NCBI GenBank assembly: GCA_026967815.1
Contig: JAPUUO010000097.1
Coordinates: forward strand, 1 to 5,549
Source: Candidatus Bathyarchaeota archaeon
GTDB lineage: Archaea > Thermoproteota > Bathyarchaeia > Bathyarchaeales > Bathyarchaeaceae
Direction: 5' to 3'
DNA: 5,549 nucleotides
Positions 1 through 5,549 of this stretch are shown in pieces; position 1 is the first letter of the stretch, and every line of letters starts with the position of its first letter. Made by a program: the position numbers and the translations under genes. Under the pieces are notes generated by a model, which was not told the origin of the DNA, searched no databases, and was given only the letters and a program-made list of their open reading frames with translations.

Positions 1-899
1 TAGGCGTCCAGCGTACTATTTCCGAATCGCTTTCCAAGTTTGTCGAATATGATGTCAAATCCAAAAATGCTGGGGGTCGGATAGACGAAACAGAACATCC
101 CTTCTCGACGGGTTATTTCGATGATGTGAGAATAACAACACACTACTACGAGCACGACGTTACGTCTTCACTATTCTCCATATTGCATGAATGTGGTCAT
201 GCCATCTATGGTCAAAACCTGAGACAGAGATGGATGTACCAACCAATCGGAGATTCCTGTAGCTCAGGATTCCACGAGTCCCAATCACGTTTCGTCGAAA
301 ACATGGTGGGCCGATCTCGCGAATTTTGGACCTATTATTTTCCGAAGTTCAAAGCGCTTACTGGAAGCACGTTCTCAGATGTTGACTTGGACACTTTTGT
401 ACATGCCATTAACCAGGTCAAACCTTCCAAAATACGCGTCGAAGCTGATGAAGCTACTTACTGCCTGCACATAATCATACGCTTCGAGATTGAACAAGCC
501 TTGTTCGCAGACAAGATCAAAGTAGCTGAGCTTCCGGACATCTGGAACCAAAAATACAAGGATTATCTCAACTTAAAGATCGAAAATGATTCTGAAGGTG
601 TCCTACAGGACACCCACTGGGCAAGCGGACTCTTCGGATACTTCCCATCATATGCATTGGGCAACATCTACAGTGGACAAATCCTCTCAGCAATGGAGCG
701 AGCGATACCCAGCTGGAGACGTCAGATCTCAAAGGGTGACTTCCGCAACATTAAGGAGTGGATGATCAAAAATGTGTATGCCTGCGGAAATCTATATGAT
801 CCAATGGTTCTCCTAAAGAAAATAGCAGGAGAAGGGATCAACGCCAAGCACTACATCAATTACCTCAACACGAAGTATTCAAGAATCTACGGCTACTGA
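1..899 (+). CDS. Metallocarboxypeptidase, peptidase family M32 (carboxypeptidase Taq type), 5'-partial
   Basis: Zinc carboxypeptidase that removes C-terminal amino acids from peptides, probably cytosolic since no signal or membrane segment is seen in the visible part. The frame is open from base 3 to the TGA at 897-899, giving 298 residues; M32 enzymes are about 500, so roughly 200 N-terminal residues lie left of the window. In local numbering (residue 1 = bases 3-5), HECGH at 62-66 supplies two zinc ligands and the catalytic Glu. HESQSR follows, with its Glu92 as the third ligand. IRVEADEATYCLH at 144-156 and the LQDTHW...GYFPSYALGN block from 201 are also family hallmarks. A GTG at 126 is a poor start: it is the Val of the conserved DVRITT segment, and the family-typical GGRIDETEHPFSTGYF is encoded just upstream in the same frame. 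Cys in HECGH replaces the commoner Gly or Ala and should not affect zinc binding. Family assignment is firm; the in vivo substrate is unknown. Confidence 0.93.
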   Translation, partial: GVQRTISESLSKFVEYDVKSKNAGGRIDETEHPFSTGYFDDVRITTHYYEHDVTSSLFSILHECGHAIYGQNLRQRWMYQPIGDSCSSGFHESQSRFVENMVGRSREFWTYYFPKFKALTGSTFSDVDLDTFVHAINQVKPSKIRVEADEATYCLHIIIRFEIEQALFADKIKVAELPDIWNQKYKDYLNLKIENDSEGVLQDTHWASGLFGYFPSYALGNIYSGQILSAMERAIPSWRRQISKGDFRNIKEWMIKNVYACGNLYDPMVLLKKIAGEGINAKHYINYLNTKYSRIYGY

Positions 900-1018
900 T
901 TACACACGCGCGTAGAGAATGGATAAGAAAATCATCTAAAGCCTTTTAATAGGTTTCGTGCGGGATCCCAGCTCTTGTGTGCGATGACTTACAGTATTGT
1001 GGGGTATGCGCGCAATCC

Positions 1019-1026
1019 TTTAAAAT
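1019..1026 (+). promoter_or_regulatory. TATA-like box for the activase/glycyl radical enzyme operon
   Basis: TTTAAAAT lies about 45 bases before the proposed activase start. In archaea, transcription starts about 25 bases downstream of the box centre, here near 1047. That would give a leader of about 20 bases carrying the AGGTG ribosome binding site at 1055-1059. The spacing is coherent, but A/T octamers are common and no transcript data are available, so this is an inference that also depends on the organism being archaeal. Confidence 0.35.
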
Positions 1027-1054
1027 CTGAAACACTTTAGACTCTACGGATTGC

Positions 1055-1059
1055 AGGTG
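1055..1059 (+). promoter_or_regulatory. Ribosome binding site that favours a CTG start at 1067
   Basis: AGGTG matches the core of the archaeal/bacterial Shine-Dalgarno sequence (GGAGGTGAT). It lies 7 bases before CTG 1067, the usual spacing. The GTG at 1085 is 25 bases away, too far for this site, and has no comparable purine-rich motif at the right distance. The TGA at 1061-1063 is in frame with the activase, so the start cannot lie further upstream. Confidence 0.45.
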
Positions 1060-1066
1060 CTGAAAT

Positions 1067-1969
1067 CTGGGAATTGTTTTCGACGTGAAGAGGTTTGCGA
1101 TTCACGATGGGCCGGGGATTCGTACGACAATTTTCCTTAAAGGTTGCCCTCTGAACTGCCTCTGGTGTCACAATCCTGAAGGCAAGAGGAAGGAACTTGA
1201 ATTCATTTGGTGGAAGGAAAAGTGCATAAGCTGCAGAGATTGCCAGAACCGATGCCCAAAGAACGCAATCTCTTTCCCTGATGATTCTTTAAATGTAGAC
1301 AAGACGGAATGCGAACTATGCGGAGCTTGCGCAGACGCTTGTCATTCGCAAGCTCTGAAGCTTGTCGGTCAAGACATGACAGTAATCCAAGTAATGAAGG
1401 AAATTACGAAAGACTCAATTTTCTACGATGAATCGGGAGGTGGAGTAACTTTTTCTGGAGGAGAACCGTTGATGCAACCTCTTTTCTTAGATGAACTTCT
1501 CAGAGCCGCCAAGCAATCGGGAATCCACACCGCGGTTGATACTTGCGGATACGTAGACTCAGGTATTCTGTCGGGAATCAGCAGACATGTAGATTTGTTC
1601 CTGTATGACGTCAAGATAATTGACGACGAAAGCCATGTGAAATACACAGGTGTATCCAACAAGCTTATTCTACACAATTTGAACAAGCTTTGCCAAGAAG
1701 GGCGGCGAATTGTCATTCGGTTTGTGTTGATTCCAACCGTTAATGACAGCATAGAGGACTTAATGGAGCTCGCGAAGTTTGTCTCCGCACTAAAGAATGC
1801 GAGAGAGGTAGACGTGCTTCCTTATCATCAAGGAGGAATTGGAAAGCTCAATAGGCTGCGGGACAATGTGAACTCACACTTTGTGAGACATCCTCCATCC
1901 GCCCGAACTTTGAGTAGAGCTCGGAGTCTGTTGGAAGATTATGGCCTGAAAGCTCAGATAGGTGGATAA
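1067..1969 (+). CDS. Glycyl radical enzyme activating protein (radical SAM, two auxiliary [4Fe-4S] clusters)
   Basis: Uses a reduced [4Fe-4S] cluster and S-adenosylmethionine to install the glycyl radical on its partner, here the enzyme encoded immediately downstream. Numbering from CTG 1067 (300 residues): FDVKRFAIHDGPGIRTT at the N-terminus is the activase signature. Radical SAM CxxxCxxC is C27/C31/C34. A ferredoxin-like insert follows, with C53/C56/C59/C63 and C82/C85/C88/C92 for two further clusters. GGGVTFSGGEP at about 124-134 binds SAM. VDTCGY, FLYDVK and VLPYHQGG are the later barrel motifs. Start: the first GTG (1085) would begin at KRFAIHDGPG and lose the conserved first strand, whereas the in-frame codons before it read LGIVFD, as family members do. 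CTG 1067 has a well-placed AGGTG, so I prefer it; GTG 1085 (294 residues) is the conservative choice. Two-cluster inserts occur in activases of CutC-, HypD- and HPAD-type enzymes, so they do not settle the substrate. Confidence 0.92.
   Translation: MGIVFDVKRFAIHDGPGIRTTIFLKGCPLNCLWCHNPEGKRKELEFIWWKEKCISCRDCQNRCPKNAISFPDDSLNVDKTECELCGACADACHSQALKLVGQDMTVIQVMKEITKDSIFYDESGGGVTFSGGEPLMQPLFLDELLRAAKQSGIHTAVDTCGYVDSGILSGISRHVDLFLYDVKIIDDESHVKYTGVSNKLILHNLNKLCQEGRRIVIRFVLIPTVNDSIEDLMELAKFVSALKNAREVDVLPYHQGGIGKLNRLRDNVNSHFVRHPPSARTLSRARSLLEDYGLKAQIGG
1960..1965 (+). promoter_or_regulatory. Ribosome binding site of the glycyl radical enzyme gene
   Basis: AGGTGG, followed by AT, is a strong match to GGAGGTGAT and sits in the last codons of the activase gene, just before its TAA at 1967-1969. 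It lies 11 bases before ATG 1977 and 8 before TTG 1974. The upstream GTG at 1962 is inside this motif and has no site of its own, which argues against it as the start. Placement over the preceding stop suggests translational coupling of the two genes. Confidence 0.6.
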
Positions 1970-1976
1970 AAACTTG

Positions 1977-4340
1977 ATGTCAAAAAGAGTTAAACGATTA
2001 AGAGAGCAAAGTGTTAAAACAAAGCCATACATTTCCACTGACAGAGCTGAACTGCTTACTGACTTTTACCAGAGTGACGGTGCAGATACAGTTTCTACTC
2101 CTGTTGCTCGCGCTCTAGCGTTCAGATACTTACTGCAACATAAGACGATATGTATCACTGAAGGAGAACTAATTGTGGGGGAGCGAGGCTCAGGCGCAAA
2201 AGCGGTACCAACCTACCCAGAATTGTGTTGCCATACAGTCAAAGATTTGGAAGTGTTGAATTCACGAAAAATCACCCCTTTCCTCGTTAGCAAAGACGCA
2301 AAGGAAATCTACCGCAGCAAAATCATCCCCTTTTGGAAAGGCAAGACGATGCGTGAACGAGTTTTCGCGGTCATGCCTGAAGAATGGAAGAATGCATTCA
2401 AGGTTGGTGTATTTACTGAATTTATGGAGCAGAGGGCCCCTGGACATGCTATTCTCGATGACAAAATTTACCGTAAAGGTCTCCTGGATTTTAAACGAGA
2501 GATCAAGGATCGGTTGAGCATTCTAGATTATTTCAACGATCCAGACGCCTATAACAAGGAACAAGAACTCAAGGCAATGGAAATTTCCGCAGACGCGTTA
2601 ATCACGTTTGCGAAGCGTCACGCCGAAAAGGCAAAGCAACTCGCAAGAGTGGAGAGAGACGGGCAGCGGAAAGAGGAGCTCAAGAGAATAGCTGATGTTT
2701 GTTCGCATGTCCCGGCTCATACACCAAGAAATTTCTGGGAAGCTCTACAAATGTACTGGTTCATGCATTTAGGCGTCATAATCGAACTCAATGTCTGGGA
2801 TTCCTTCAACCCTGGCAGGCTTGACCAGCATTTGTATCCCTTCTATGAAAAGGATCTGGAAGCGGGGAGACTTACAAAAGAATTCGCAAAAGAGCTCTTG
2901 GAGTGCTTCTGGATCAAGTTTAACAATCAGCCCGCGCCACCAAAGGTGGAGGTCACTGAAGAACAGAGCGGCACCTACCAGGATTTCGCCTTGATCAACG
3001 TTGGCGGTTTGAAGGAAGACGGGTCAGACGGGGTCAATGAGCTCTCCTGCCTTGTACTAGACGTGCTTGAAGAGATGCGGTTGATCCAGCCAAGCGGATG
3101 TATTCAACTCAGCAGCAAGAGCCCGCAGCAATTTCTAAAGAAAGCCATCAGAATCATCAAAACAGGCTTTGGACAACCATCAATCTTCAATACAGACGTT
3201 ATCATTAAGGAATTCCTCCGGGTGGGAAAATCAATAGAAGACGCGAGAACCGGAGGACCGAGCGGATGTGTCACAATCAGCGCCTTTGGAAAGGAAAGCT
3301 GCACCCTAACCGGCTACTGCAATTGGCCGAAGATCCTTGAGCTCACTCTTCACAATGGAGTTGACCCTCAGACTGGACGACAAGTCGGTCCGCAAACCGG
3401 AAACCCACGTGACTTCACCAACTTTGACGAGCTACTGATGGCCTACAAGAAGCAACTGCAATACTTCGTGGACCTTAAGATCAAGGGCAACAATATCATT
3501 GAGAGACTCTACGCCACTCACATGCCTTCCCCCTTCATGTCCTTGCTCTTTGACGATTGCATAGCGAAGGCAAAAGACTATCATGACGGAGGGGCACGAT
3601 ACAATACAACGTACATTCAAGGTGTTGGACTTGGCACTCTGACAGATTCTCTTTCCGCCCTGAAATACCATGTGTTTGACAAAAAGAAGCTGACGATGGA
3701 AAAACTGCTCGAAATTCTTCGAGAAAACTTTGAGGCAGCAGAAAAGACCCGAAGGATGCTGGTGAACAAGACCCCAAAATACGGCAATGATGATGACGAT
3801 GCAGATAGCATCGCTCAAATGCTCTTTAACACGTATTTTGACGTTTTAGATGGACGACCTAATACCAAAGGGGGGAAGTACCACGTCAACTTGTTGCCGA
3901 CCACAGTCCACATCTACTTCGGACGAGTTACCGGGGCGACTCCAAATGGAAGAAAAGCCGGAGAACCCCTTTCTGAGGGAATTTCCCCCACTCAAGGAGC
4001 GGACACTAGCGGTCCTACTGCAGTTATCAAATCCGCTGCCAAGATAGACCACACGAAAACTGGAGGCACTCTATTGAACCAAAAACTTATGCCACAACTG
4101 CTATCAAATGAGACAGGAATTGATAAGCTGGCCCATTTGGTGCGAACATACTTCAAGCTTGGAGGTCACCACATCCAGCTTAACGTAGTAGATGCAGAAA
4201 CTCTGAAGAACGCCCAGAAAACGCCGGAGAAATACAAAGACCTCATTGTTCGGGTGGCAGGCTACAGCGACTATTTCGTGGACATAGGCAAGGAGCTACA
4301 AGATGAGATCATATCCCGAACAGAGCATCAGAGCCTTTGA
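1977..4340 (+). CDS. Glycyl radical enzyme of the PFL/glycerol dehydratase/HypD/HPAD superfamily, substrate unknown, with a GCVT active site
   Basis: Oxygen-sensitive radical enzyme, expected to be cytosolic. The radical on Gly762, in VRVAGYSDYF near the C-terminus, is passed to Cys431, which abstracts a hydrogen from the substrate. Numbering is from ATG 1977 (787 residues), chosen because MSKRVKRLREQS matches the usual family N-terminus and AGGTGG precedes it; GTG 1962 would add five residues. The PFL-like barrel spans roughly residues 5-650, with NPGRLDQHLYP, FNNQPAPPKV, FGQPSIFNTD, LTGYCNWPKILEL and GGARYN blocks. The glycyl domain begins near PNGRKAGEPLSEGISP. The active site reads GPSGCVT: the Glu two residues after Cys, the general base in glycerol, choline and hydroxyproline dehydratases, is Thr433. 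Length resembles HypD and glycerol dehydratase (about 785), not HPAD (about 900). Motif similarity points to the HypD/HPAD side of the superfamily, but the reaction cannot be assigned. It follows its activase by 7 bases. Confidence 0.95.
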   Translation: MSKRVKRLREQSVKTKPYISTDRAELLTDFYQSDGADTVSTPVARALAFRYLLQHKTICITEGELIVGERGSGAKAVPTYPELCCHTVKDLEVLNSRKITPFLVSKDAKEIYRSKIIPFWKGKTMRERVFAVMPEEWKNAFKVGVFTEFMEQRAPGHAILDDKIYRKGLLDFKREIKDRLSILDYFNDPDAYNKEQELKAMEISADALITFAKRHAEKAKQLARVERDGQRKEELKRIADVCSHVPAHTPRNFWEALQMYWFMHLGVIIELNVWDSFNPGRLDQHLYPFYEKDLEAGRLTKEFAKELLECFWIKFNNQPAPPKVEVTEEQSGTYQDFALINVGGLKEDGSDGVNELSCLVLDVLEEMRLIQPSGCIQLSSKSPQQFLKKAIRIIKTGFGQPSIFNTDVIIKEFLRVGKSIEDARTGGPSGCVTISAFGKESCTLTGYCNWPKILELTLHNGVDPQTGRQVGPQTGNPRDFTNFDELLMAYKKQLQYFVDLKIKGNNIIERLYATHMPSPFMSLLFDDCIAKAKDYHDGGARYNTTYIQGVGLGTLTDSLSALKYHVFDKKKLTMEKLLEILRENFEAAEKTRRMLVNKTPKYGNDDDDADSIAQMLFNTYFDVLDGRPNTKGGKYHVNLLPTTVHIYFGRVTGATPNGRKAGEPLSEGISPTQGADTSGPTAVIKSAAKIDHTKTGGTLLNQKLMPQLLSNETGIDKLAHLVRTYFKLGGHHIQLNVVDAETLKNAQKTPEKYKDLIVRVAGYSDYFVDIGKELQDEIISRTEHQSL

Positions 4341-4366
4341 ACTGAGTAGAGCGTGCAAACCCGCAT

Positions 4367-4398
4367 AAGATTACCGATATAGATGGCAATCTTGTTTT
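4367..4398 (+). terminator. Candidate terminator hairpin behind the glycyl radical enzyme gene
   Basis: AAGATT at 4367-4372 pairs with AATCTT at 4388-4393. After one A/C mismatch the stem continues with CC/GG around a 9-base loop, and TTTT follows at 4395-4398. It begins 27 bases after the stop. The stem is A/T-rich and the T run short, so it is only suggestive. A T9 tract at 4505-4513 on the same strand is another possible stop for an archaeal polymerase, which ends at T-rich sequence without needing a hairpin. Confidence 0.3.
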
Positions 4399-4446
4399 CT
4401 GCGCGAGAAAGTAGGTGCACGAAAAATGAGCCGAGAGACCATGTAG

Positions 4447-4502
4447 TGGACAGGTAGAGACTTGAACCCTCTACGACAGCGGAGATTAAACCCGCACACT
4501 CC
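4447..4502 (-). other. tRNA-like 3' fragment (possible tRNA relic or attachment-site remnant)
   Basis: Read on the minus strand, GCGGG-TTTAATC-TCCGC (4495 down to 4479) folds as a five-pair anticodon-like arm with a seven-base loop, T at position 33 and TAA in the anticodon place (Leu). After TGTC comes GTAGAG-GGTTCAAGT-CTCTAC (4474 to 4454), a T-arm-like hairpin containing TTCAA. CCTGTCCA (4454 to 4447) then resembles an acceptor 3' strand with discriminator A. Against a working tRNA: no matching GGACAGG 5' acceptor strand or full D-arm is visible upstream (poly-A lies there), the T-loop appears to hold two extra bases, and the long variable arm of a Leu tRNA is missing. It may be a decayed tRNA, a tRNA 3' half left by an integrated element, or chance. 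Confidence 0.25.
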
Positions 4503-4601
4503 AATTTTTTTTTGGGATTTCTAAAAGGTTTAGAACCTCATTTCCTAAGGTTGGCATGGTCGAACATGTTTATTCCGCTTGCATGTTAACCACCACGCAA
4601 T

Positions 4602-4631
4602 CTAGGAAAGGTTCATGCAATTTTTCCTTAG
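4602..4631 (-). terminator. Hairpin at the 3' end of the methyltransferase gene
   Basis: CTAGGAAA at 4602-4609 pairs with TTTCCTTAG at 4623-4631 with one bulged base, and the stem includes the methyltransferase stop codon (4630-4628). On the minus strand no T run follows, so an intrinsic terminator is doubtful. The structure could instead protect the mRNA 3' end or be fortuitous. Confidence 0.2.
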
Positions 4632-5422
4632 GCCTTTTTAGCTTTGAAGAGGATGATGTATGGTATCCTTCTCCATGTGTCATATTCGTTCTCTGATCCT
4701 TTCCAGTAATATGGAATCCTCTGTTTTTCCTCTTCTGTCATCTTATTGAGGGGGTAAGGTTCAGGTTCCAGGATTTTTTCAACAACGAAACCTGCGGTCA
4801 CAATCAGATTGAAATAGTCTTGCATGGTTCGATGATATCCATAGAACTTAGCTACTTTTCCTTGCACCTTCCACGTCCATATACGTCTTCTTCTGTCGAA
4901 ATAGTTGCCTATACCCCAGTATCTTCTCTTGCCATATCGTACAGCTCGGCCTCTGTTGGCTATTGGATGAACAACACAGAAGACAAACAATCCGTTTTTT
5001 CGTAGTATTCTGAAGACTTCTTGAAATGTCCTCTTGAGATTCTCTACATATCCTATTGCACAAGATGAGAGAACTACGTCAAAGCGTTCATGTTGAAACA
5101 CGCGTAAATCTTCCATGTTACCAATGTGAAATGGAATTTTCACTCCTGCCTTCTTAGCAAGTTTTCGGGCATGCTTTATTTGTTCCTCTGAAATGTCTAA
5201 GCCAACCGATTTGGCGCCCCATTTGCTAAGCACTATTGCGTTTTGACCGCCACCGCAGCCAATCTCCAGAATGTCTTTGCTCTTCACGTCTCCTAGTAGC
5301 TTTAACTCGGTTTCGCCAGGAGAAATAGGTCCATAATGCACGTCATCAAGGGAGATTCTTGTCTCTTCTTGATAACCTCGAGAGATAATATTCCATCCTT
5401 TCTTAGCCAGCATTCCGCTCAA
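4628..5422 (-). CDS. Class I SAM-dependent methyltransferase (Methyltransf_11/UbiE-like), substrate unknown
   Basis: Transfers a methyl group from S-adenosylmethionine to an unidentified acceptor; soluble, 264 residues. The Rossmann core shows motif I ILEIGCGGGQNAI at 51-63, the acidic strand-2 end VGLDIS with Asp76 for the SAM ribose, GNMEDL at 101-106 near the adenine, and FDVVLSSCAIGYVEN from 114. The RILRKNGLFVFCVVHP segment is the usual strand after the catalytic region. The C-terminal part, with a basic RRRRIW stretch, YHRTMQDYFNLIVTAGF and RIPYIILFKAKK, is shared by small-molecule methyltransferases of this type and probably forms the substrate lid and last strands. Start: TTG 5422 has GAGG 7 bases upstream (5433-5430); ATG 5413 (residue 4) is the alternative, but its distance to that site is 16 bases. 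The gene converges on the glycyl radical operon and has its own TATA-like box, so joint function is not indicated. The family is clear; the acceptor is not predictable. Confidence 0.9.
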   Translation of the reverse strand: MSGMLAKKGWNIISRGYQEETRISLDDVHYGPISPGETELKLLGDVKSKDILEIGCGGGQNAIVLSKWGAKSVGLDISEEQIKHARKLAKKAGVKIPFHIGNMEDLRVFQHERFDVVLSSCAIGYVENLKRTFQEVFRILRKNGLFVFCVVHPIANRGRAVRYGKRRYWGIGNYFDRRRRIWTWKVQGKVAKFYGYHRTMQDYFNLIVTAGFVVEKILEPEPYPLNKMTEEEKQRIPYYWKGSENEYDTWRRIPYIILFKAKKA

Positions 5423-5429
5423 CTTGTTT

Positions 5430-5433
5430 CCTC
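5430..5433 (-). promoter_or_regulatory. Ribosome binding site supporting the TTG start of the methyltransferase
   Basis: GAGG on the minus strand is 7 bases before TTG 5422 and decides between that start and ATG 5413. It also lies downstream of the transcription start (about 5438) predicted from the TATA-like box, so it would be included in a short leader. Confidence 0.4.
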
Positions 5434-5458
5434 AGCTTGTTCATGGTTTCTTCTCCAG

Positions 5459-5467
5459 TTTTATAAA
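5459..5467 (-). promoter_or_regulatory. TATA-like box of the methyltransferase gene
   Basis: The minus strand reads TTTATAAAA, close to the archaeal TATA consensus. Transcription expected about 25 bases downstream would begin near 5438, leaving a leader of about 16 bases before TTG 5422 that contains GAGG. The remaining bases to the right edge (5468-5549) are A/T-rich and show no supported gene. Confidence 0.45.
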
Positions 5468-5549
5468 TTGTGGAATGTTCAATCAGTCGATTAAAAGAAT
5501 TTTGGAATAGGCAAAAAGACGGCTTGCTCTACTTCAGAAAACGTAAATA

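Noticed and set aside
938..956. Weak hairpin AAA(G)CCT/AGGTTT behind the carboxypeptidase as a terminator
   Set aside because: Only six A/T-rich pairs with a bulge and a three-base T run within the stem; not distinguishable from chance.
1423..1752. Minus-strand open frame of 109 codons within the activase gene
   Set aside because: It is the complement of conserved radical SAM motifs (GGVTFSGGEP onward); no independent domain or ribosome binding site was seen.
3432..3818. Minus-strand open frame of 128 codons, with other shorter antisense frames, inside the glycyl radical enzyme gene
   Set aside because: They lie fully within a strongly conserved coding sequence, show no recognisable motifs, and arise from the codon pattern of the sense gene.
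1977..4340. Assignment as 4-hydroxyphenylacetate decarboxylase or trans-4-hydroxyproline dehydratase
   Set aside because: Some motifs resemble both, but HPAD needs a small iron-sulfur subunit and is longer, and HypD carries GCVE with an Arg on the pocket strand. The evidence does not support either name.
4383..4457. Plus-strand 24-codon frame from ATG 4383 in the convergent intergenic region
   Set aside because: No ribosome binding site, no recognisable sequence, and it runs into the tRNA-like fragment; likely chance.
4526..4587. Small inverted repeats AGGTT/AACCT (4526-4538) and AACATG/CATGTT (4563-4587)
   Set aside because: Five- and six-pair stems are expected by chance in a region of this length, with no supporting context. 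No CRISPR-like regular repeats were found anywhere in the window.
5403..5444. Minus-strand 13-codon open frame beginning with ATG (MNKLRKQVERNAG) that overlaps the methyltransferase start
   Set aside because: It could be a leader peptide, but its ATG lies upstream of the transcription start predicted from the TATA-like box and it has no convincing ribosome binding site.

Overview
The window comes from an anaerobic prokaryote, most likely an archaeon of the Bathyarchaeia/Thermoproteota kind. The archaeal assignment is an inference. It rests on TATA-like boxes about 25 bases before the expected transcription starts, short leaders, AGGTG/AGGTGG-type ribosome binding sites and non-ATG starts. The anaerobic lifestyle is firmer, because the central operon encodes a glycyl radical enzyme and its iron-sulfur activase, and both are inactivated by oxygen.

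Layout: (1) positions 1-899, + strand, the C-terminal ~298 residues of a metallocarboxypeptidase of family M32 (Taq type), cut by the left edge. (2) 900-1066, an intergenic stretch with a plausible archaeal promoter at its right end. (3) about 1067-1969, + strand, a glycyl radical enzyme activating protein: radical SAM with two extra [4Fe-4S] clusters. Conserved sequence runs upstream of the first GTG, suggesting a CTG start. (4) 1977-4340, + strand, the cognate glycyl radical enzyme, complete, with the glycyl loop and an active-site Cys, but with Thr where most eliminases and decarboxylases of the superfamily carry the catalytic Glu (GCVT, not GCVE). (5) 4341-4627, a 287-base convergent intergenic region with a hairpin behind the operon, a T9 tract and a tRNA-like 3' fragment on the minus strand. 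(6) 4628-5422, minus strand, a class I SAM-dependent methyltransferase with its own promoter. (7) 5423-5549, its upstream region; no further gene is visible.

The activase and the glycyl radical enzyme are a two-gene unit, 7 bases apart if the enzyme starts at 1977. The activase cleaves S-adenosylmethionine to abstract a hydrogen from Gly762 of the enzyme. The stored radical is then passed to Cys431 to start substrate chemistry. The substrate cannot be read from this window: there is no small HPAD-type subunit, microcompartment gene, transporter or downstream dehydrogenase. The carboxypeptidase could supply amino acids for fermentation, but nothing in the sequence ties it to the operon. The methyltransferase is convergent and probably independent.

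The points most worth a second look are the GCVT active site, the likely CTG start of the activase, and the tRNA-like fragment.
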